Positions 1 to 7,088 are shown, counted from the first letter of the stretch. The stretch: 9,111 nt of DNA from Treponema sp. (GCA_031254795.1 JAIRTS010000279.1:1-9111), one strand, 5' to 3'. Made by a program: numbers and translations. Notes: generated from the sequence alone by a model not told the origin.

Positions 1-379
1 CTCCAGCATTTGCGGGATAAGCGCCGGCGGGTCCTGTCCATCCGCATCCAGTGCTGTGGTATATTCTCCATGCGCCGCTCGCAACCCGGCGAGTATCGCC
101 GCTTCTTTCCCGAAATTCCACGAAAAAGAAATGTAGCGAACGCTTTTATCCCGCGCGGTGAGGCTTCGTAAAACGTCCAGGGTTCTGTCTTTGGAAGCAT
201 CGTCGACAAAAATAAATTCGTATCCCCCCCCCCCCCCATTGTATTTTCGAGAGTTCTTTTACGATTTCCGCATGAAATAAGAGGAGCGAGGCTTCTTCGT
301 TAAAACAGGGGATTACAAGAGATATTTGTGGAGTATTTTGGCTGGCCGAGCTTCCATTCTCGATTTTTGATTTTTGCAT
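1..379 (-). pseudogene. Family 2 glycosyltransferase (GtrB/DPM1-like), N-terminal part, frame broken at a G14 tract
   Basis: Read from the ATG at 379, the first ~50 codons give a typical GT2 start with the strand-loop motif SLVIPCFNEEASL. The frame then enters TGG followed by GGG codons and, with 14 G, runs into a stop near 146. Reading on in the frame that assumes 13 or 16 G restores a perfect family sequence: YEFIFVDDASKDRTLDVLR (nucleotide-sugar binding Asp pair), then a FSWNFGKEAAILAGL motif and the acidic DADGQDPP motif, open to base 1. Family knowledge: the NFGKEAA and DADxQDPP motifs mark GtrB/DPM1-type enzymes that move a sugar from a nucleotide donor to a polyprenyl phosphate at the inner membrane face for surface glycan modification. 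The C-terminal part, usually with two membrane helices, lies outside the window. No strong Shine-Dalgarno precedes the ATG. Either the gene is phase-variable and OFF here, or the tract length is a sequencing error. The family call is firm; the exact sugar is unknown. Confidence 0.88.
224..237 (-). repeat. Homopolymer tract, 14 C on plus (14 G in coding sense)
   Basis: Fourteen consecutive C lie inside the glycosyltransferase gene, about 48 codons after its start. The tract sits exactly where the reading frame must change for the conserved GT2 motifs to continue. In-frame lengths are 13 or 16; 14 is out of frame. Such tracts are known slipped-strand mispairing hot spots that switch surface-structure genes on and off in host-associated bacteria. 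Confidence 0.93.
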
Positions 380-382
380 ATA

Positions 383-729
383 CTATATCTTACGACCCCC
401 GAGAGCGTCAAGCGCCTTGCTGCGGCTGGAGATTTTCTCCAAAACTGACTTGCCCGCATCCATGGCGGATTTATATAAAGGAATGTCCTGAAACCCAACC
501 AGGGTTTCCAGATGTCCCCATAACTCATATTATTATCCCCATGTTGAAAGCGGACGGCAATTCCACCGCTCTCTTTAATGACATCATGCGAATTTGTGAT
601 TTTAACACGAAATGATGGCGCACTATGAGCTTCCCAACCCCACAGGGCGCGTTTTAGGAAAGCCCCCTGTGATTGAGTTTTGCCAATTCCGATTTTCATC
701 CCTAGCAGTTTGTCGCGCTTCGCACACAA
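383..729 (-). pseudogene. Possible decayed small gene upstream of the glycosyltransferase (one frameshift)
   Basis: Two open stretches on the minus strand read like parts of one protein. The upstream part (ATG at 699, or TTG at 729) contains RVKITNSHDVIKESGGIAV and continues to about base 535. The downstream part, one frame off, starts after the TAA TAA at 535-530 with YELWGHLETLVGF and runs through GKSVLEKISSRSKALDAL to a TAG at 385-383. Restoring one lost base around 530-536 would join them into a protein of roughly 100 residues. Its stop would lie 3 bases before the glycosyltransferase ATG, so the two would be in one operon. I recognise no family. The downstream half looks more protein-like than the upstream half, and two hairpins (490-508 and 641-671) lie inside it, so non-coding DNA is the main alternative. 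Confidence 0.3.
641..671. other. Inverted repeat (hairpin) with 7-bp perfect arms
   Basis: CACAGGG (641-647) and CCCTGTG (665-671) form a perfect 7-bp stem around a 17-base loop. On the plus strand it is followed by a moderately T-rich ATTGAGTTTT. No plus-strand gene ends nearby, so a terminator role has no obvious client. A shorter perfect stem, GAAACCC/GGGTTTC, lies at 490-508. Confidence 0.4.
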
Positions 730-735
730 AACCTC

Positions 736-762
736 AAAAAATCACCGATTAGGCGATTTTTT
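736..762. terminator. Candidate bidirectional intrinsic terminator
   Basis: AAAAAATCACC and GGCGATTTTTT pair with one mismatch around the loop GATTA. A run of six T ends the plus-strand copy and another six T ends the minus-strand copy, so the element could stop transcripts from either side. The stem has few GC pairs, so it would be weak. No gene clearly ends into it. Confidence 0.35.
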
Positions 763-960
763 ACCCTGCAAACTGCCAAGCGGCTTTAGCCGCAAGCAGC
801 CCATAAATCGTGGTTTTTGCGGCACAAAGTGGCGCAAAACCTACAAGCGCAACAGGTTGTCAGGCATTCTTTCAGAAATTTACACAAAACCTGCGTCCCA
901 CATGCTTGTAACGAACCTCCCCGCCGCAGATGACCTTTTTGGGACATGCGCCGCTTTTTC

Positions 961-1007
961 ATGCGGATCCGCTGGTTGCGGACGCGGCGCGAATAGCGCC
1001 TCCGCAT
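961..1007. other. Compact structured element, possible three-way junction
   Basis: Perfect outer arms ATGCGGA (961-967) and TCCGCAT (1001-1007) enclose two perfect hairpins: TCCGC-TGGTT-GCGGA (968-982) and GGCGC-GAATA-GCGCC (986-1000), with only CGC between them. All parts abut, as in a folded RNA or a palindromic repetitive unit. GCGGATCCGC (963-972) is itself a perfect palindrome, so alternative pairings compete. A GGCGCG/CGCGCC pairing (986-991 with 1010-1015) followed by five T gives a terminator-like alternative. No known RNA family is recognised; the strand is undetermined. Confidence 0.45.
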
Positions 1008-1130
1008 CCCGCGCCTTTTTCGCCATCAGACACGTAGCGTTTCGAATGAACCGGCCCGCCCTGGAGAGCGGGGTATTAGACTCCACTGTGAATAAAAGAG
1101 GCGTTTTTTGAAAATTTCCTGAAATACAGC

Positions 1131-1158
1131 TTGACAAAAGAGCGGTTTCCAATAAAAA
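1131..1158 (+). promoter_or_regulatory. Candidate sigma-70-type promoter for the six-gene operon
   Basis: A consensus -35 box TTGACA (1131-1136) is followed after 16 bases by TAAAAA (1153-1158), matching four of six -10 positions in an A/T-rich tract. Transcription would start near 1165, giving a leader of about 100 bases before the first gene. This is the only consensus-grade -35 box I see upstream of the operon. The weak -10 keeps confidence moderate. Confidence 0.5.
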
Positions 1159-1163
1159 TAAAT

Positions 1164-1206
1164 AGACTCGGTTTCAAAAGACGCTTGTATCCGAGTTTTC
1201 TTTATT
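1164..1206 (+). terminator. Leader hairpin with T-rich tail (terminator or attenuator)
   Basis: ACTCGG (1166-1171) pairs with CCGAGT (1191-1196), extended by a G-T and an A-T pair to an 8-bp stem. The 19-base loop precedes TTTCTTTATT. It sits right after the predicted start of transcription and before gene 1, where it could act as an attenuator. If the true promoter lies downstream it would simply be a terminator for upstream transcription. Confidence 0.4.
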
Positions 1207-1211
1207 AAGAA

Positions 1212-1241
1212 AACCTCTGAAAACTTCAGTTTCCAGGGGTT
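1212..1241 (+). other. Second leader hairpin, just before the ribosome binding site
   Basis: AACCTCTG (1212-1219) pairs with CAGGGGTT (1234-1241, one T-G wobble). The stem then continues past a bulged C (1233) with three A-T pairs around the loop ACTTCAG. It ends 12 bases before the AGGAG of gene 1, with no T tract, so it is more likely an RNA-stability or translation-control hairpin than a terminator. Confidence 0.4.
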
Positions 1242-1264
1242 CCCATACTAATTAGGAGTATTGG

Positions 1265-2428
1265 ATGGCTTTCATAGATGTAGTCGAATGGAACGACGCG
1301 ACGAACGATATTTTTGCTTGGAAGTTCGGGCAGAATAAAAACAACAATCTCAGCACGTTTACGCAGTTGATTGTTCGGGAGTCGCAAGAAGCCGTTTTGT
1401 TCTCTAAAGGGCGAATTCTGGGAAAATTTGGTCCCGGGAAACATACCCTTAATACGGAAAACCTTCCCCTGTTGCGCAACTTGTTCGGCATACCGTTTGG
1501 GGGGAAAAATCCCTTTACCGCTGAAGTGTGGTTTGTAAACAAAACCGCGCCGCTTGCCATCGACTGGCGCACCGATACCATGCGCTACCGCGATCCTGAA
1601 TACGGAGAGATGGTTCCGCTTGCGGCCAAGGGCAGGTATGGTCTTAAAGTTGAGGACGCCGAGCGTTTTTTGGCGCAACTGGTTGGCACATTGACCGATT
1701 TTACCGCGTCCGATCTTACAAACCACTTTCTGGGCGCGCTTATCGCAAAAACAAAAAGCGTTGTGGTTGCGTTTATGCAGACAAATCAAGTCGGCATTAC
1801 GACCATTTCAGCCCGTCTTGACGACCTTTCACGGTTTTTGAAAGAACCTTTGAGAGAATTCTGGGAATCCTACGGCATGTCGCTGACAGGTTTCTATATT
1901 ACATCCGTTGATCTTGACACTTCCACCGAAGACGGCAAGAAAATAGCGACGGCGCTCAGCGACCGTTCCGCCCAGAACATCGCCGGCTATACGTGGCAAC
2001 AGAAACAGGGATTCGGCGTCGCAAACAACGCGGTTTCCCGGGGCGGCGACATGGGAGTCTTGCAAGCCGCCGCGATGACTGGCATGATGGGCGGAGGAGG
2101 AGGCGCCGCGATGATGCAGCAGCCGCCCGCCATGCCCGCAGGCGCTGGTGCCGGCGCGCAGGCGGGGCGAGGGGAGGTGTTCTGCTCACGATGCGCGAAA
2201 AAATATCCGGCGACATCTAATTTCTGTCCCTATTGCGGCAATAAGTACAACCCTTGCCCCCGTTGCGGGAGCGACAACCTCGCGGGAACCAAACGTTGCG
2301 TGTCGTGCGGCGCCGCGCTTTTGACGGAGCAGGCGAGCGGCGGCTTTGGGAATGCATGTCCGCGTTGCGGACAGCCCGCGCCGCTGGGCGTAAAATTCTG
2401 CGCCGGCTGTGGAAATAAGTTGACATAG
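1265..2428 (+). CDS. YdjI-like SPFH-domain protein with three C-terminal zinc ribbons
   Basis: A 387-residue protein starting at ATG 1265 with AGGAG 6 bases upstream. Residues ~1-235 match the YdjI/'virion core protein'-type SPFH (flotillin/band 7) domain, with the hallmark stretch LIVRESQEAVLF at 35-46, a GPG turn at 56-58, and PFTAEVWFVNK at 83-93. A flexible Gly/Ala/Met/Pro-rich linker follows (~250-304). Three zinc ribbons close the protein, with paired CxxC knuckles at 307/321, 331/345 and 365/379 (first Cys of each), twelve cysteines in all. There is no membrane helix or signal peptide. SPFH proteins assemble into membrane-bound platforms; B. subtilis YdjI works with membrane proteins YdjG/YdjH and the PspA homologue YdjF. 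As the first gene of the operon it probably recruits or organises the membrane proteins encoded behind it. The family call is strong; the partners are inferred. Confidence 0.9.
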   Translation: MAFIDVVEWNDATNDIFAWKFGQNKNNNLSTFTQLIVRESQEAVLFSKGRILGKFGPGKHTLNTENLPLLRNLFGIPFGGKNPFTAEVWFVNKTAPLAIDWRTDTMRYRDPEYGEMVPLAAKGRYGLKVEDAERFLAQLVGTLTDFTASDLTNHFLGALIAKTKSVVVAFMQTNQVGITTISARLDDLSRFLKEPLREFWESYGMSLTGFYITSVDLDTSTEDGKKIATALSDRSAQNIAGYTWQQKQGFGVANNAVSRGGDMGVLQAAAMTGMMGGGGGAAMMQQPPAMPAGAGAGAQAGRGEVFCSRCAKKYPATSNFCPYCGNKYNPCPRCGSDNLAGTKRCVSCGAALLTEQASGGFGNACPRCGQPAPLGVKFCAGCGNKLT

Positions 2429-2445
2429 CCGGAGGAGGATTGGCA

Positions 2446-3171
2446 ATGACAAGAAATCAATCTTTAGCGTTCAGGACAATCCTGTTCCTGCTTGGCGGCG
2501 GGGTTGTGGCGCTCGCCTTCTTTTTGAATACGTCGGGGAAGTTTTTGACGAACGAGGCTATTTTCACATGGCTCTCCATTTGCGTCATGTATCTCATGTT
2601 CTTTATTCCCATCTTTTTTTCAACCATCAACATCGCCAATTTTTCTGGCAAGATTCCATCTTTGTCGATTATGTGGATGGGTATAATCGGCTATATCATC
2701 GCGTCAATTATAGTCATTCTGTTGCTTTCAAACGCCGTCATTTCCCTAAACAACGCGGTCGTCGGTCAGGTGGCGTTGCTCTTTTTATTCGCGGTCTGCC
2801 TCTTTCTCGCTTTTTTCGCCTCGTCTCACGTCCGTGAGATCAGCGAAGAAGAAAGAAAGAAAACCCAGTTCATCACCGGTTTAAAGGCGCGGGCGCAGGT
2901 TCTATCGCTTTCAGCAAGCAACCTTCCCGCGGAATATGAAGCCGCTAAGACGGCGACGCTACGGACGCTCGAAGAAATCAAATATCTCTCTCCGGTGAAT
3001 GGATTTGAAGGTTTTGATCTGGAATTCAAGATAATGGATTCTTTGAATGTAATATCGGATATCTGCGACAGCATAGCGGCGGACGCCCAGTCCGTTTCGT
3101 CCGTTTCCCTTGAAAGGGAGGCAAAAAAGTTGCAAACGCTTGTTAAGGAAAGAAAATTGTTAATAAATTGA
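2446..3171 (+). CDS. Four-helix membrane protein with helical cytosolic tail (possibly YdjH-like)
   Basis: A 241-residue protein. I chose ATG 2446 because GGAGGAGG (2431-2438) sits 7 bases before it; the in-frame TTG at 2440 is too close to that site. Four hydrophobic segments lie at about residues 10-27, 38-60, 73-96 and 106-126. The remaining ~115 residues are charged and mainly helical: an acidic/basic EEERKK stretch, then LEEIKYLSPVNG at 175-186. A membrane bundle followed by a helical soluble tail with an 'IKYLSPV'-like motif resembles YdjH, the membrane partner encoded beside ydjI in Bacillus, but this is a memory match, not an alignment. It begins 17 bases after gene 1, which supports a direct functional link. 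The likely role is a membrane anchor for the SPFH platform; no enzymatic motif is visible. Confidence 0.85.
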   Translation: MTRNQSLAFRTILFLLGGGVVALAFFLNTSGKFLTNEAIFTWLSICVMYLMFFIPIFFSTINIANFSGKIPSLSIMWMGIIGYIIASIIVILLLSNAVISLNNAVVGQVALLFLFAVCLFLAFFASSHVREISEEERKKTQFITGLKARAQVLSLSASNLPAEYEAAKTATLRTLEEIKYLSPVNGFEGFDLEFKIMDSLNVISDICDSIAADAQSVSSVSLEREAKKLQTLVKERKLLIN

Positions 3172-3207
3172 AGCGGTTTTGAAACTAGCTCAATTAGGAG
3201 GATCGGT

Positions 3208-5106
3208 GTGCAAGGAAAAATTTTTGCGGAATCAATGAATCTCTACCAGGACCAGGCTCGCATACTTTTTGAGTACTATAAAAAGGCGGCTGAAAAGATC
3301 GTAAAGGAAGAGATGGATTTGGAAAAGTCAATGGAGACGGCGCGGGCTGACATAACGCTGGCGGAAAAAAACAAAAAGAAGGGCGTTATTATTATGGTCG
3401 TTTTTGGAGGCGTGGGGCTTATAGGCGGAATTCTGCTCTTTCCCGTTGGGTTTATCCTCGCGCTGGGCTGTATCAAGGGGCTTCTTGACATACGCAAGTC
3501 CAACAAGGCGCGGGAGGAGAACGAATCAAAGTTGCTTGCTTTTGAGGAGGCGCACCGCGACGTTCGCCGGAATTACCGCGTAAAAAAAATGGGCGTCGTG
3601 TATGTTCCCGTGGCGACCACAGTTCCTTTTGAAAACAAGAGCTTTATGGTTGATCACACCGGGCAGGTGGGAGAGACGGAATTCAAGATGTCCAAGGTGC
3701 GCAAGCCCGTCGAGTTGCTTGAATCCCTCAACAGTCTGGAAAACAGCATAAAAGAAGCGCCGATGGTTGAAACCGCGACCGCGTCTGAAGATATCGACAC
3801 ATCGGATTACTCCACCTCCATCCAGCATATAAAAGTCTATGATTACATGGGAAATATCGACAGACAGGTGCGCAACGTCCGGTATCTGCTACATGACAGC
3901 GATTCCATAGCCCTTTCTCTGCCCGCAGTTCTGCCGGAGAGCGAAGCGGCGTCGTTTATCAAAGAATTCGCGGCGACAGATACGGAAGACAAACCGGTTG
4001 TTCCGGTTTTCAATACGGACGGATTTAAGGAAAAAATAGACGCCTTCTATTCCCTCCATGTCATGAAAAAGTCGTTTGAGCAAAGCGCCAATGAAAATCA
4101 GACCGTGTATTTCAAGAAGCTGATTGGACGCCTCGCCGAGTCCGTGCAAATCCTGAGCAAAGCGAAGATGGACGGCGCGAATAAAATTATTGAGTACGCC
4201 GGCGGCATATTTTCCACTGTTTTAAAAGCGTCTTTCAATCAGTATTCGCCGTTTCTTGAAGCGGAAGAAATTGAGCGAATCCGCTCCGCGAGTTTTGACT
4301 ATCAGGATTCCGTTGACGCTTACACCCCGTTCTCGTTAAAGTCGAGCTCAAGGGTGAAATACGACCTGTTTTCCACCGCGTGGATTGCCGAAGATCAGTC
4401 CCGTACGTCCATGCCGTTTGGCATGCACCAAATTCAGGAGGAAGTTCTGGCGCCGGTCATCCAGAATCTCATGGCGGAAAACAGGATAGAGCGGTTGAAA
4501 ATTTACAATGGCATTAAAGATCAGAAGATCGATTACCTTAACCAGTGGCACAGGGACACCGAAGATTTCTACGGCAGGAACCGCGCCGAAGCCGCTGACC
4601 TTATCAATAGAATGAGGGAAACCTACGCCGATTACATACGGAGCCTCAACACGTACAAGGCGCTTCAGGAAACCCAGATCGCCATGAACAAAACCCACTC
4701 GCTTGACAGCGCGGAAGTGCAGCAACAAAACAAAGACGAGGAAGTAATCGCCGGCTTTGAGTTGCAGGCGCAACAGTTCAACCAAAAACAGGAAGAATTC
4801 AGCGAATTCATGATCAGACTGAAAGATAATATAGATGAGAAGGCGGCTCAGTTTGGCTACATTCCCTACTATGAGGCGACGTTGCGCGACAAGGAATACC
4901 GTGACATCGCCCAGTCAACCGATCATCTGCAAGAACTCGACCCGCGCAGGAAAAAACTGATAGCCATAAGCCCCTATGTCGCGCGACACGCGAAGTTGCC
5001 GCCGGCGCCGCAGGTTGAACAGCAAATGTACGATGATTTTGCGATTGACTTGCTGAAGGAAGCCGCCGGAGACGCGGAACCGGCTTCTGAGGAGGGAAAT
5101 CAATAG
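3208..5106 (+). CDS. Large protein with membrane hairpin and long helical regions, unknown family
   Basis: A 632-residue protein starting at GTG 3208, with AGGAGG (3196-3201) 6 bases upstream; no better ATG fits. Residues 1-57 are amphipathic and helical. Residues ~59-94 form a tight membrane hairpin (VIIMVVFGGVGLIGGILL, a short FPVG turn, then FILALGCIKGLL) flanked by lysines, leaving both termini on the same, probably cytosolic, side. A YVPV motif lies at 132-135, echoed in the next two proteins. The rest is soluble: an acidic linker (~185-205), a mixed domain (~207-400), then a long helical/coiled-coil region (~405-550) and a charged C-terminus. I recognise no catalytic motif and no named family. 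Position and topology suggest a membrane-tethered structural or adaptor protein of the complex encoded by this operon. Its stop is 2 bases before gene 4. Confidence 0.88.
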   Translation: MQGKIFAESMNLYQDQARILFEYYKKAAEKIVKEEMDLEKSMETARADITLAEKNKKKGVIIMVVFGGVGLIGGILLFPVGFILALGCIKGLLDIRKSNKAREENESKLLAFEEAHRDVRRNYRVKKMGVVYVPVATTVPFENKSFMVDHTGQVGETEFKMSKVRKPVELLESLNSLENSIKEAPMVETATASEDIDTSDYSTSIQHIKVYDYMGNIDRQVRNVRYLLHDSDSIALSLPAVLPESEAASFIKEFAATDTEDKPVVPVFNTDGFKEKIDAFYSLHVMKKSFEQSANENQTVYFKKLIGRLAESVQILSKAKMDGANKIIEYAGGIFSTVLKASFNQYSPFLEAEEIERIRSASFDYQDSVDAYTPFSLKSSSRVKYDLFSTAWIAEDQSRTSMPFGMHQIQEEVLAPVIQNLMAENRIERLKIYNGIKDQKIDYLNQWHRDTEDFYGRNRAEAADLINRMRETYADYIRSLNTYKALQETQIAMNKTHSLDSAEVQQQNKDEEVIAGFELQAQQFNQKQEEFSEFMIRLKDNIDEKAAQFGYIPYYEATLRDKEYRDIAQSTDHLQELDPRRKKLIAISPYVARHAKLPPAPQVEQQMYDDFAIDLLKEAAGDAEPASEEGNQ

Positions 5107-5108
5107 TC

Positions 5109-6029
5109 ATGGCCGACTTGTATTTTGAAGTGGACACTTCCCCGATGGCGTCAACCGTTGATTCGGTGAAAAGCCATGTCAGGAATGTAACGGCGGCCGT
5201 CACCGCGATGGAGGCGGCTGTTATCGCCACCGAGCGTCAAAGCGCGCAAACCATTTGCGAAAACGTAGACAATGGTTTTTTCATAATGGTAAAGTCTCAG
5301 ATAAGCCAGAAGCTCGTGGCGGCGTATACCGAGATGACAACCAAGCAGATGACGCTGTTTCAGTTGGTGAAGGCGCTGGACAACGTAAAAAGGCAAATGG
5401 AAGCCGATTACCACATGATAAGCGGACGGTACGCCAAGCTCTTTCATTCCTTGAATAAAGCGCTTGAGACGAGGATACGAGAAATAGATCGTCCAGCGAT
5501 GCAACTTGCGGAAATCAGAAAACTTGTTTTTGACAAGTTAAAAGATGAGAGTTCCACGCTGTTCAGCAGTTCCGGCGAGGTCTTGTCGTTTGAACAAACG
5601 GCTTTAAGCGGCAAGCTGAAACAAAAGACCAGAGATGCGTTAAAAACGCTCTCAGATTCCATAACTGAAAGCCAATCGTTTAATAAGAATATCGACAGCA
5701 TTCTGCTTCCATCCGAGCATGAAGCGGCGTCCGACAGCAGATATGTTCCGGCGATATTCTCGGAGACGGAGAGTTTGCTTAATGCGTCCGATGTCATTGA
5801 GAATGTGTACGTTCCCAGCGCGGACACGTGGCAAAGCGCGGCGCCTATCTCGTCCACAATCAACAATGTTTCCGGCGGCCTCACATGGAAAACCGCGAGC
5901 GAGGAAGACAAAATGTCTGTCAGAAAGGAATTCGTCTCGCTTTGTGAAAAAGAGCTTTCTGATCCGCGCATATCAAAGGAAATGCTCCGTCTGTTTGACG
6001 AATCTCCATGGGAGGACACGCGACAATGA
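5109..6029 (+). CDS. Helical protein, first member of a tandem paralogue pair, unknown function
   Basis: A 306-residue soluble protein starting at ATG 5109. GGAGGG (5091-5096) is 12 bases upstream, longer than usual, so expression may be coupled to gene 3, which ends 2 bases before. Modules shared with gene 5, in order: an N-terminal VDTSP stretch (8-12), NGFF (55-58), ISGRYAKLF (104-112), YVPAIFSE (212-219) and a C-terminal WKTASEEDK (260-268). Most of residues 15-200 should be alpha-helical. A second YVP occurs at 234-236. No membrane segment, signal peptide, cysteine cluster or catalytic motif is visible. I recognise no family. The shared core spacing with gene 5 (49 residues from the GFF block to the ISxRY block in both) shows common ancestry and suggests the two proteins form a heteromer or alternate subunits. 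Confidence 0.85.
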   Translation: MADLYFEVDTSPMASTVDSVKSHVRNVTAAVTAMEAAVIATERQSAQTICENVDNGFFIMVKSQISQKLVAAYTEMTTKQMTLFQLVKALDNVKRQMEADYHMISGRYAKLFHSLNKALETRIREIDRPAMQLAEIRKLVFDKLKDESSTLFSSSGEVLSFEQTALSGKLKQKTRDALKTLSDSITESQSFNKNIDSILLPSEHEAASDSRYVPAIFSETESLLNASDVIENVYVPSADTWQSAAPISSTINNVSGGLTWKTASEEDKMSVRKEFVSLCEKELSDPRISKEMLRLFDESPWEDTRQ

Positions 6030-7075
6030 GTTACAGGCGGAATTACAGGGCGAGCCTCCCCTACAGCGGGAGAGTGTCGTATAGTTATCCCGCAAGCCAG
6101 AGCGGGGGATCCGGTACGGCGGTTTATTCGGGTGAAATCGCGGTAAATGTCGCTATCAATGTCAACACCGACCCGTTTGACGGCAGCGTTCATAACTGCA
6201 ATAGCACAATAGACGCGCTGACTCAGTCAGTTGTTGTAATGAACTCAGCTCAATGCGCGGCAATACAGGAGACCACGCAAAAAGTCTCAAAATCACTTAT
6301 TGACGGCTTCTTCGGCGTCATAAAAACCGAGCTTTCCCAGCAGTTGCAGGCGCTGGACAGCGCGATAAAAGCCGGTCTTGGACTTATTCACGAGCAGGGC
6401 AAGGCGGTTTCCACTCAGAAAAGCGCCATGGAAATTGATTTCAACAGGATAAGCTCCAGGTATGTCACGCTTTTCGCCAATCTTGACGAGGAATGTTATA
6501 AACGCATCTACGCCTTAGACAAAAACGCTTTTATGTTGTCCGAGAAAGTGCAGAAACAACTCGTAAGCGAACAAACAAGCGACTCGGCGGCGTTGAGCGC
6601 GATTGAAATGCAGGAGGAAGCGTCGTCAAAGATTTTTCTGCTTATATCAAACTTAAACAGAAAAGCGAGAGAAGTCTTAAAAACGTTGCATGAATATATT
6701 ACACAGGAATCGCGCCTCACCGCGCTTGTAGATTCGTTTCTTTTCAATGAGCGGCGGCAAGAAAAAACGCCGGTGTATGTTCCAGTCCTCTGGTCGGAAT
6801 GCGATGAAATCGGCGGGACTGCGGAATGCCGTGAAACGTTTTCGCCTGAATATTTAGATCAAGCGCAAAAAAAACACATTGCGGAAAAAACAGACGCTTT
6901 TTGCTCCGGGAATTCGTCATGGCGTTCAATTTCCACCGAAGAAAAAGAAGCGTTGCATAAGGCGTTCGCTGTTCTTGCGGAAAAGCATTTTGAGGCAAAA
7001 ACCAGCGACGCGGAACAACGGGTTTATAAAACAACGCTTTCCCTGTGGCAAAATTCAGATTTATTATCGTTATGA
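6026..7075 (+). CDS. Helical protein, second member of the paralogue pair, with Tyr/Ser/Gly-rich N-terminus
   Basis: A 349-residue protein. I chose ATG 6026, which overlaps the gene 4 stop as ATGA and has GGGAGG (6010-6015) 10 bases upstream; the in-frame ATG at 6008 overlaps that binding site itself. Residues 1-37 are a low-complexity Tyr/Ser/Gly/Arg-rich extension absent from gene 4. The paralogous part follows: VNTDP (46-50), DGFF (93-96), ISSRYVTLF (142-150), YVPVLWSE (251-258), and SWRSISTEEK (298-307). It is mainly helical, with no membrane segment and no recognised catalytic motif. Divergence from gene 4 is high outside these blocks, so the duplication is old and both copies have been kept. 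The ATGA overlap implies translational coupling and matched output of the two proteins. Function unknown. Confidence 0.86.
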   Translation: MSYRRNYRASLPYSGRVSYSYPASQSGGSGTAVYSGEIAVNVAINVNTDPFDGSVHNCNSTIDALTQSVVVMNSAQCAAIQETTQKVSKSLIDGFFGVIKTELSQQLQALDSAIKAGLGLIHEQGKAVSTQKSAMEIDFNRISSRYVTLFANLDEECYKRIYALDKNAFMLSEKVQKQLVSEQTSDSAALSAIEMQEEASSKIFLLISNLNRKAREVLKTLHEYITQESRLTALVDSFLFNERRQEKTPVYVPVLWSECDEIGGTAECRETFSPEYLDQAQKKHIAEKTDAFCSGNSSWRSISTEEKEALHKAFAVLAEKHFEAKTSDAEQRVYKTTLSLWQNSDLLSL

Positions 7076-7088
7076 AGGGAGTCATATG

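Larger units (their letters stand above)
730..1130. other. Gene-free stretch rich in small hairpins
   Basis: I find no convincing gene on either strand here; the open frames lack ribosome binding sites and family-like motifs. The stretch holds a T-tailed hairpin (736-762), a small GCGGC/GCCGC stem (780-793), the three-way-junction candidate (961-1007), and a CCCGC/GCGGG stem (1055-1072). The ten-mer CACAAAACCT occurs at 725-734 and 883-892, with a one-base variant (CGCAAAACCT) at 833-842. A dispersed intergenic repeat or relic DNA is possible. Confidence 0.5.

Noticed and set aside
490..508. GAAACCC/GGGTTTC hairpin as a terminator
   Set aside because: No T tract follows on either strand and it falls inside a possible coding remnant.
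328..615. Plus-strand open frame of 95 codons
   Set aside because: It runs antisense to the glycosyltransferase start and the possible decayed gene, and has no family-like motif or ribosome binding site.
725..892. CACAAAACCT-like repeats as a CRISPR or direct-repeat array
   Set aside because: Only two exact copies and one variant, unequal spacing (108 and 50 bases) and short units; no array structure.
680..1152. Overlapping open frames on both strands in the intergenic region
   Set aside because: Composition is Arg/Ala/Cys-rich as expected from GC-rich noise, the frames cross several perfect hairpins, and none has a convincing start. A dispersed repeat remains possible.
5444..6193. Long minus-strand open frame (249 codons) opposite genes 4 and 5
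   Set aside because: It is antisense to two well-supported genes; Ser-rich noise typical of an antisense shadow.
6879..7085. Upstream extension of the solenoid gene into gene 5
   Set aside because: It would overlap gene 5 by about 200 bases with a basic low-quality N-terminus; a good ribosome binding site lies before 7089.
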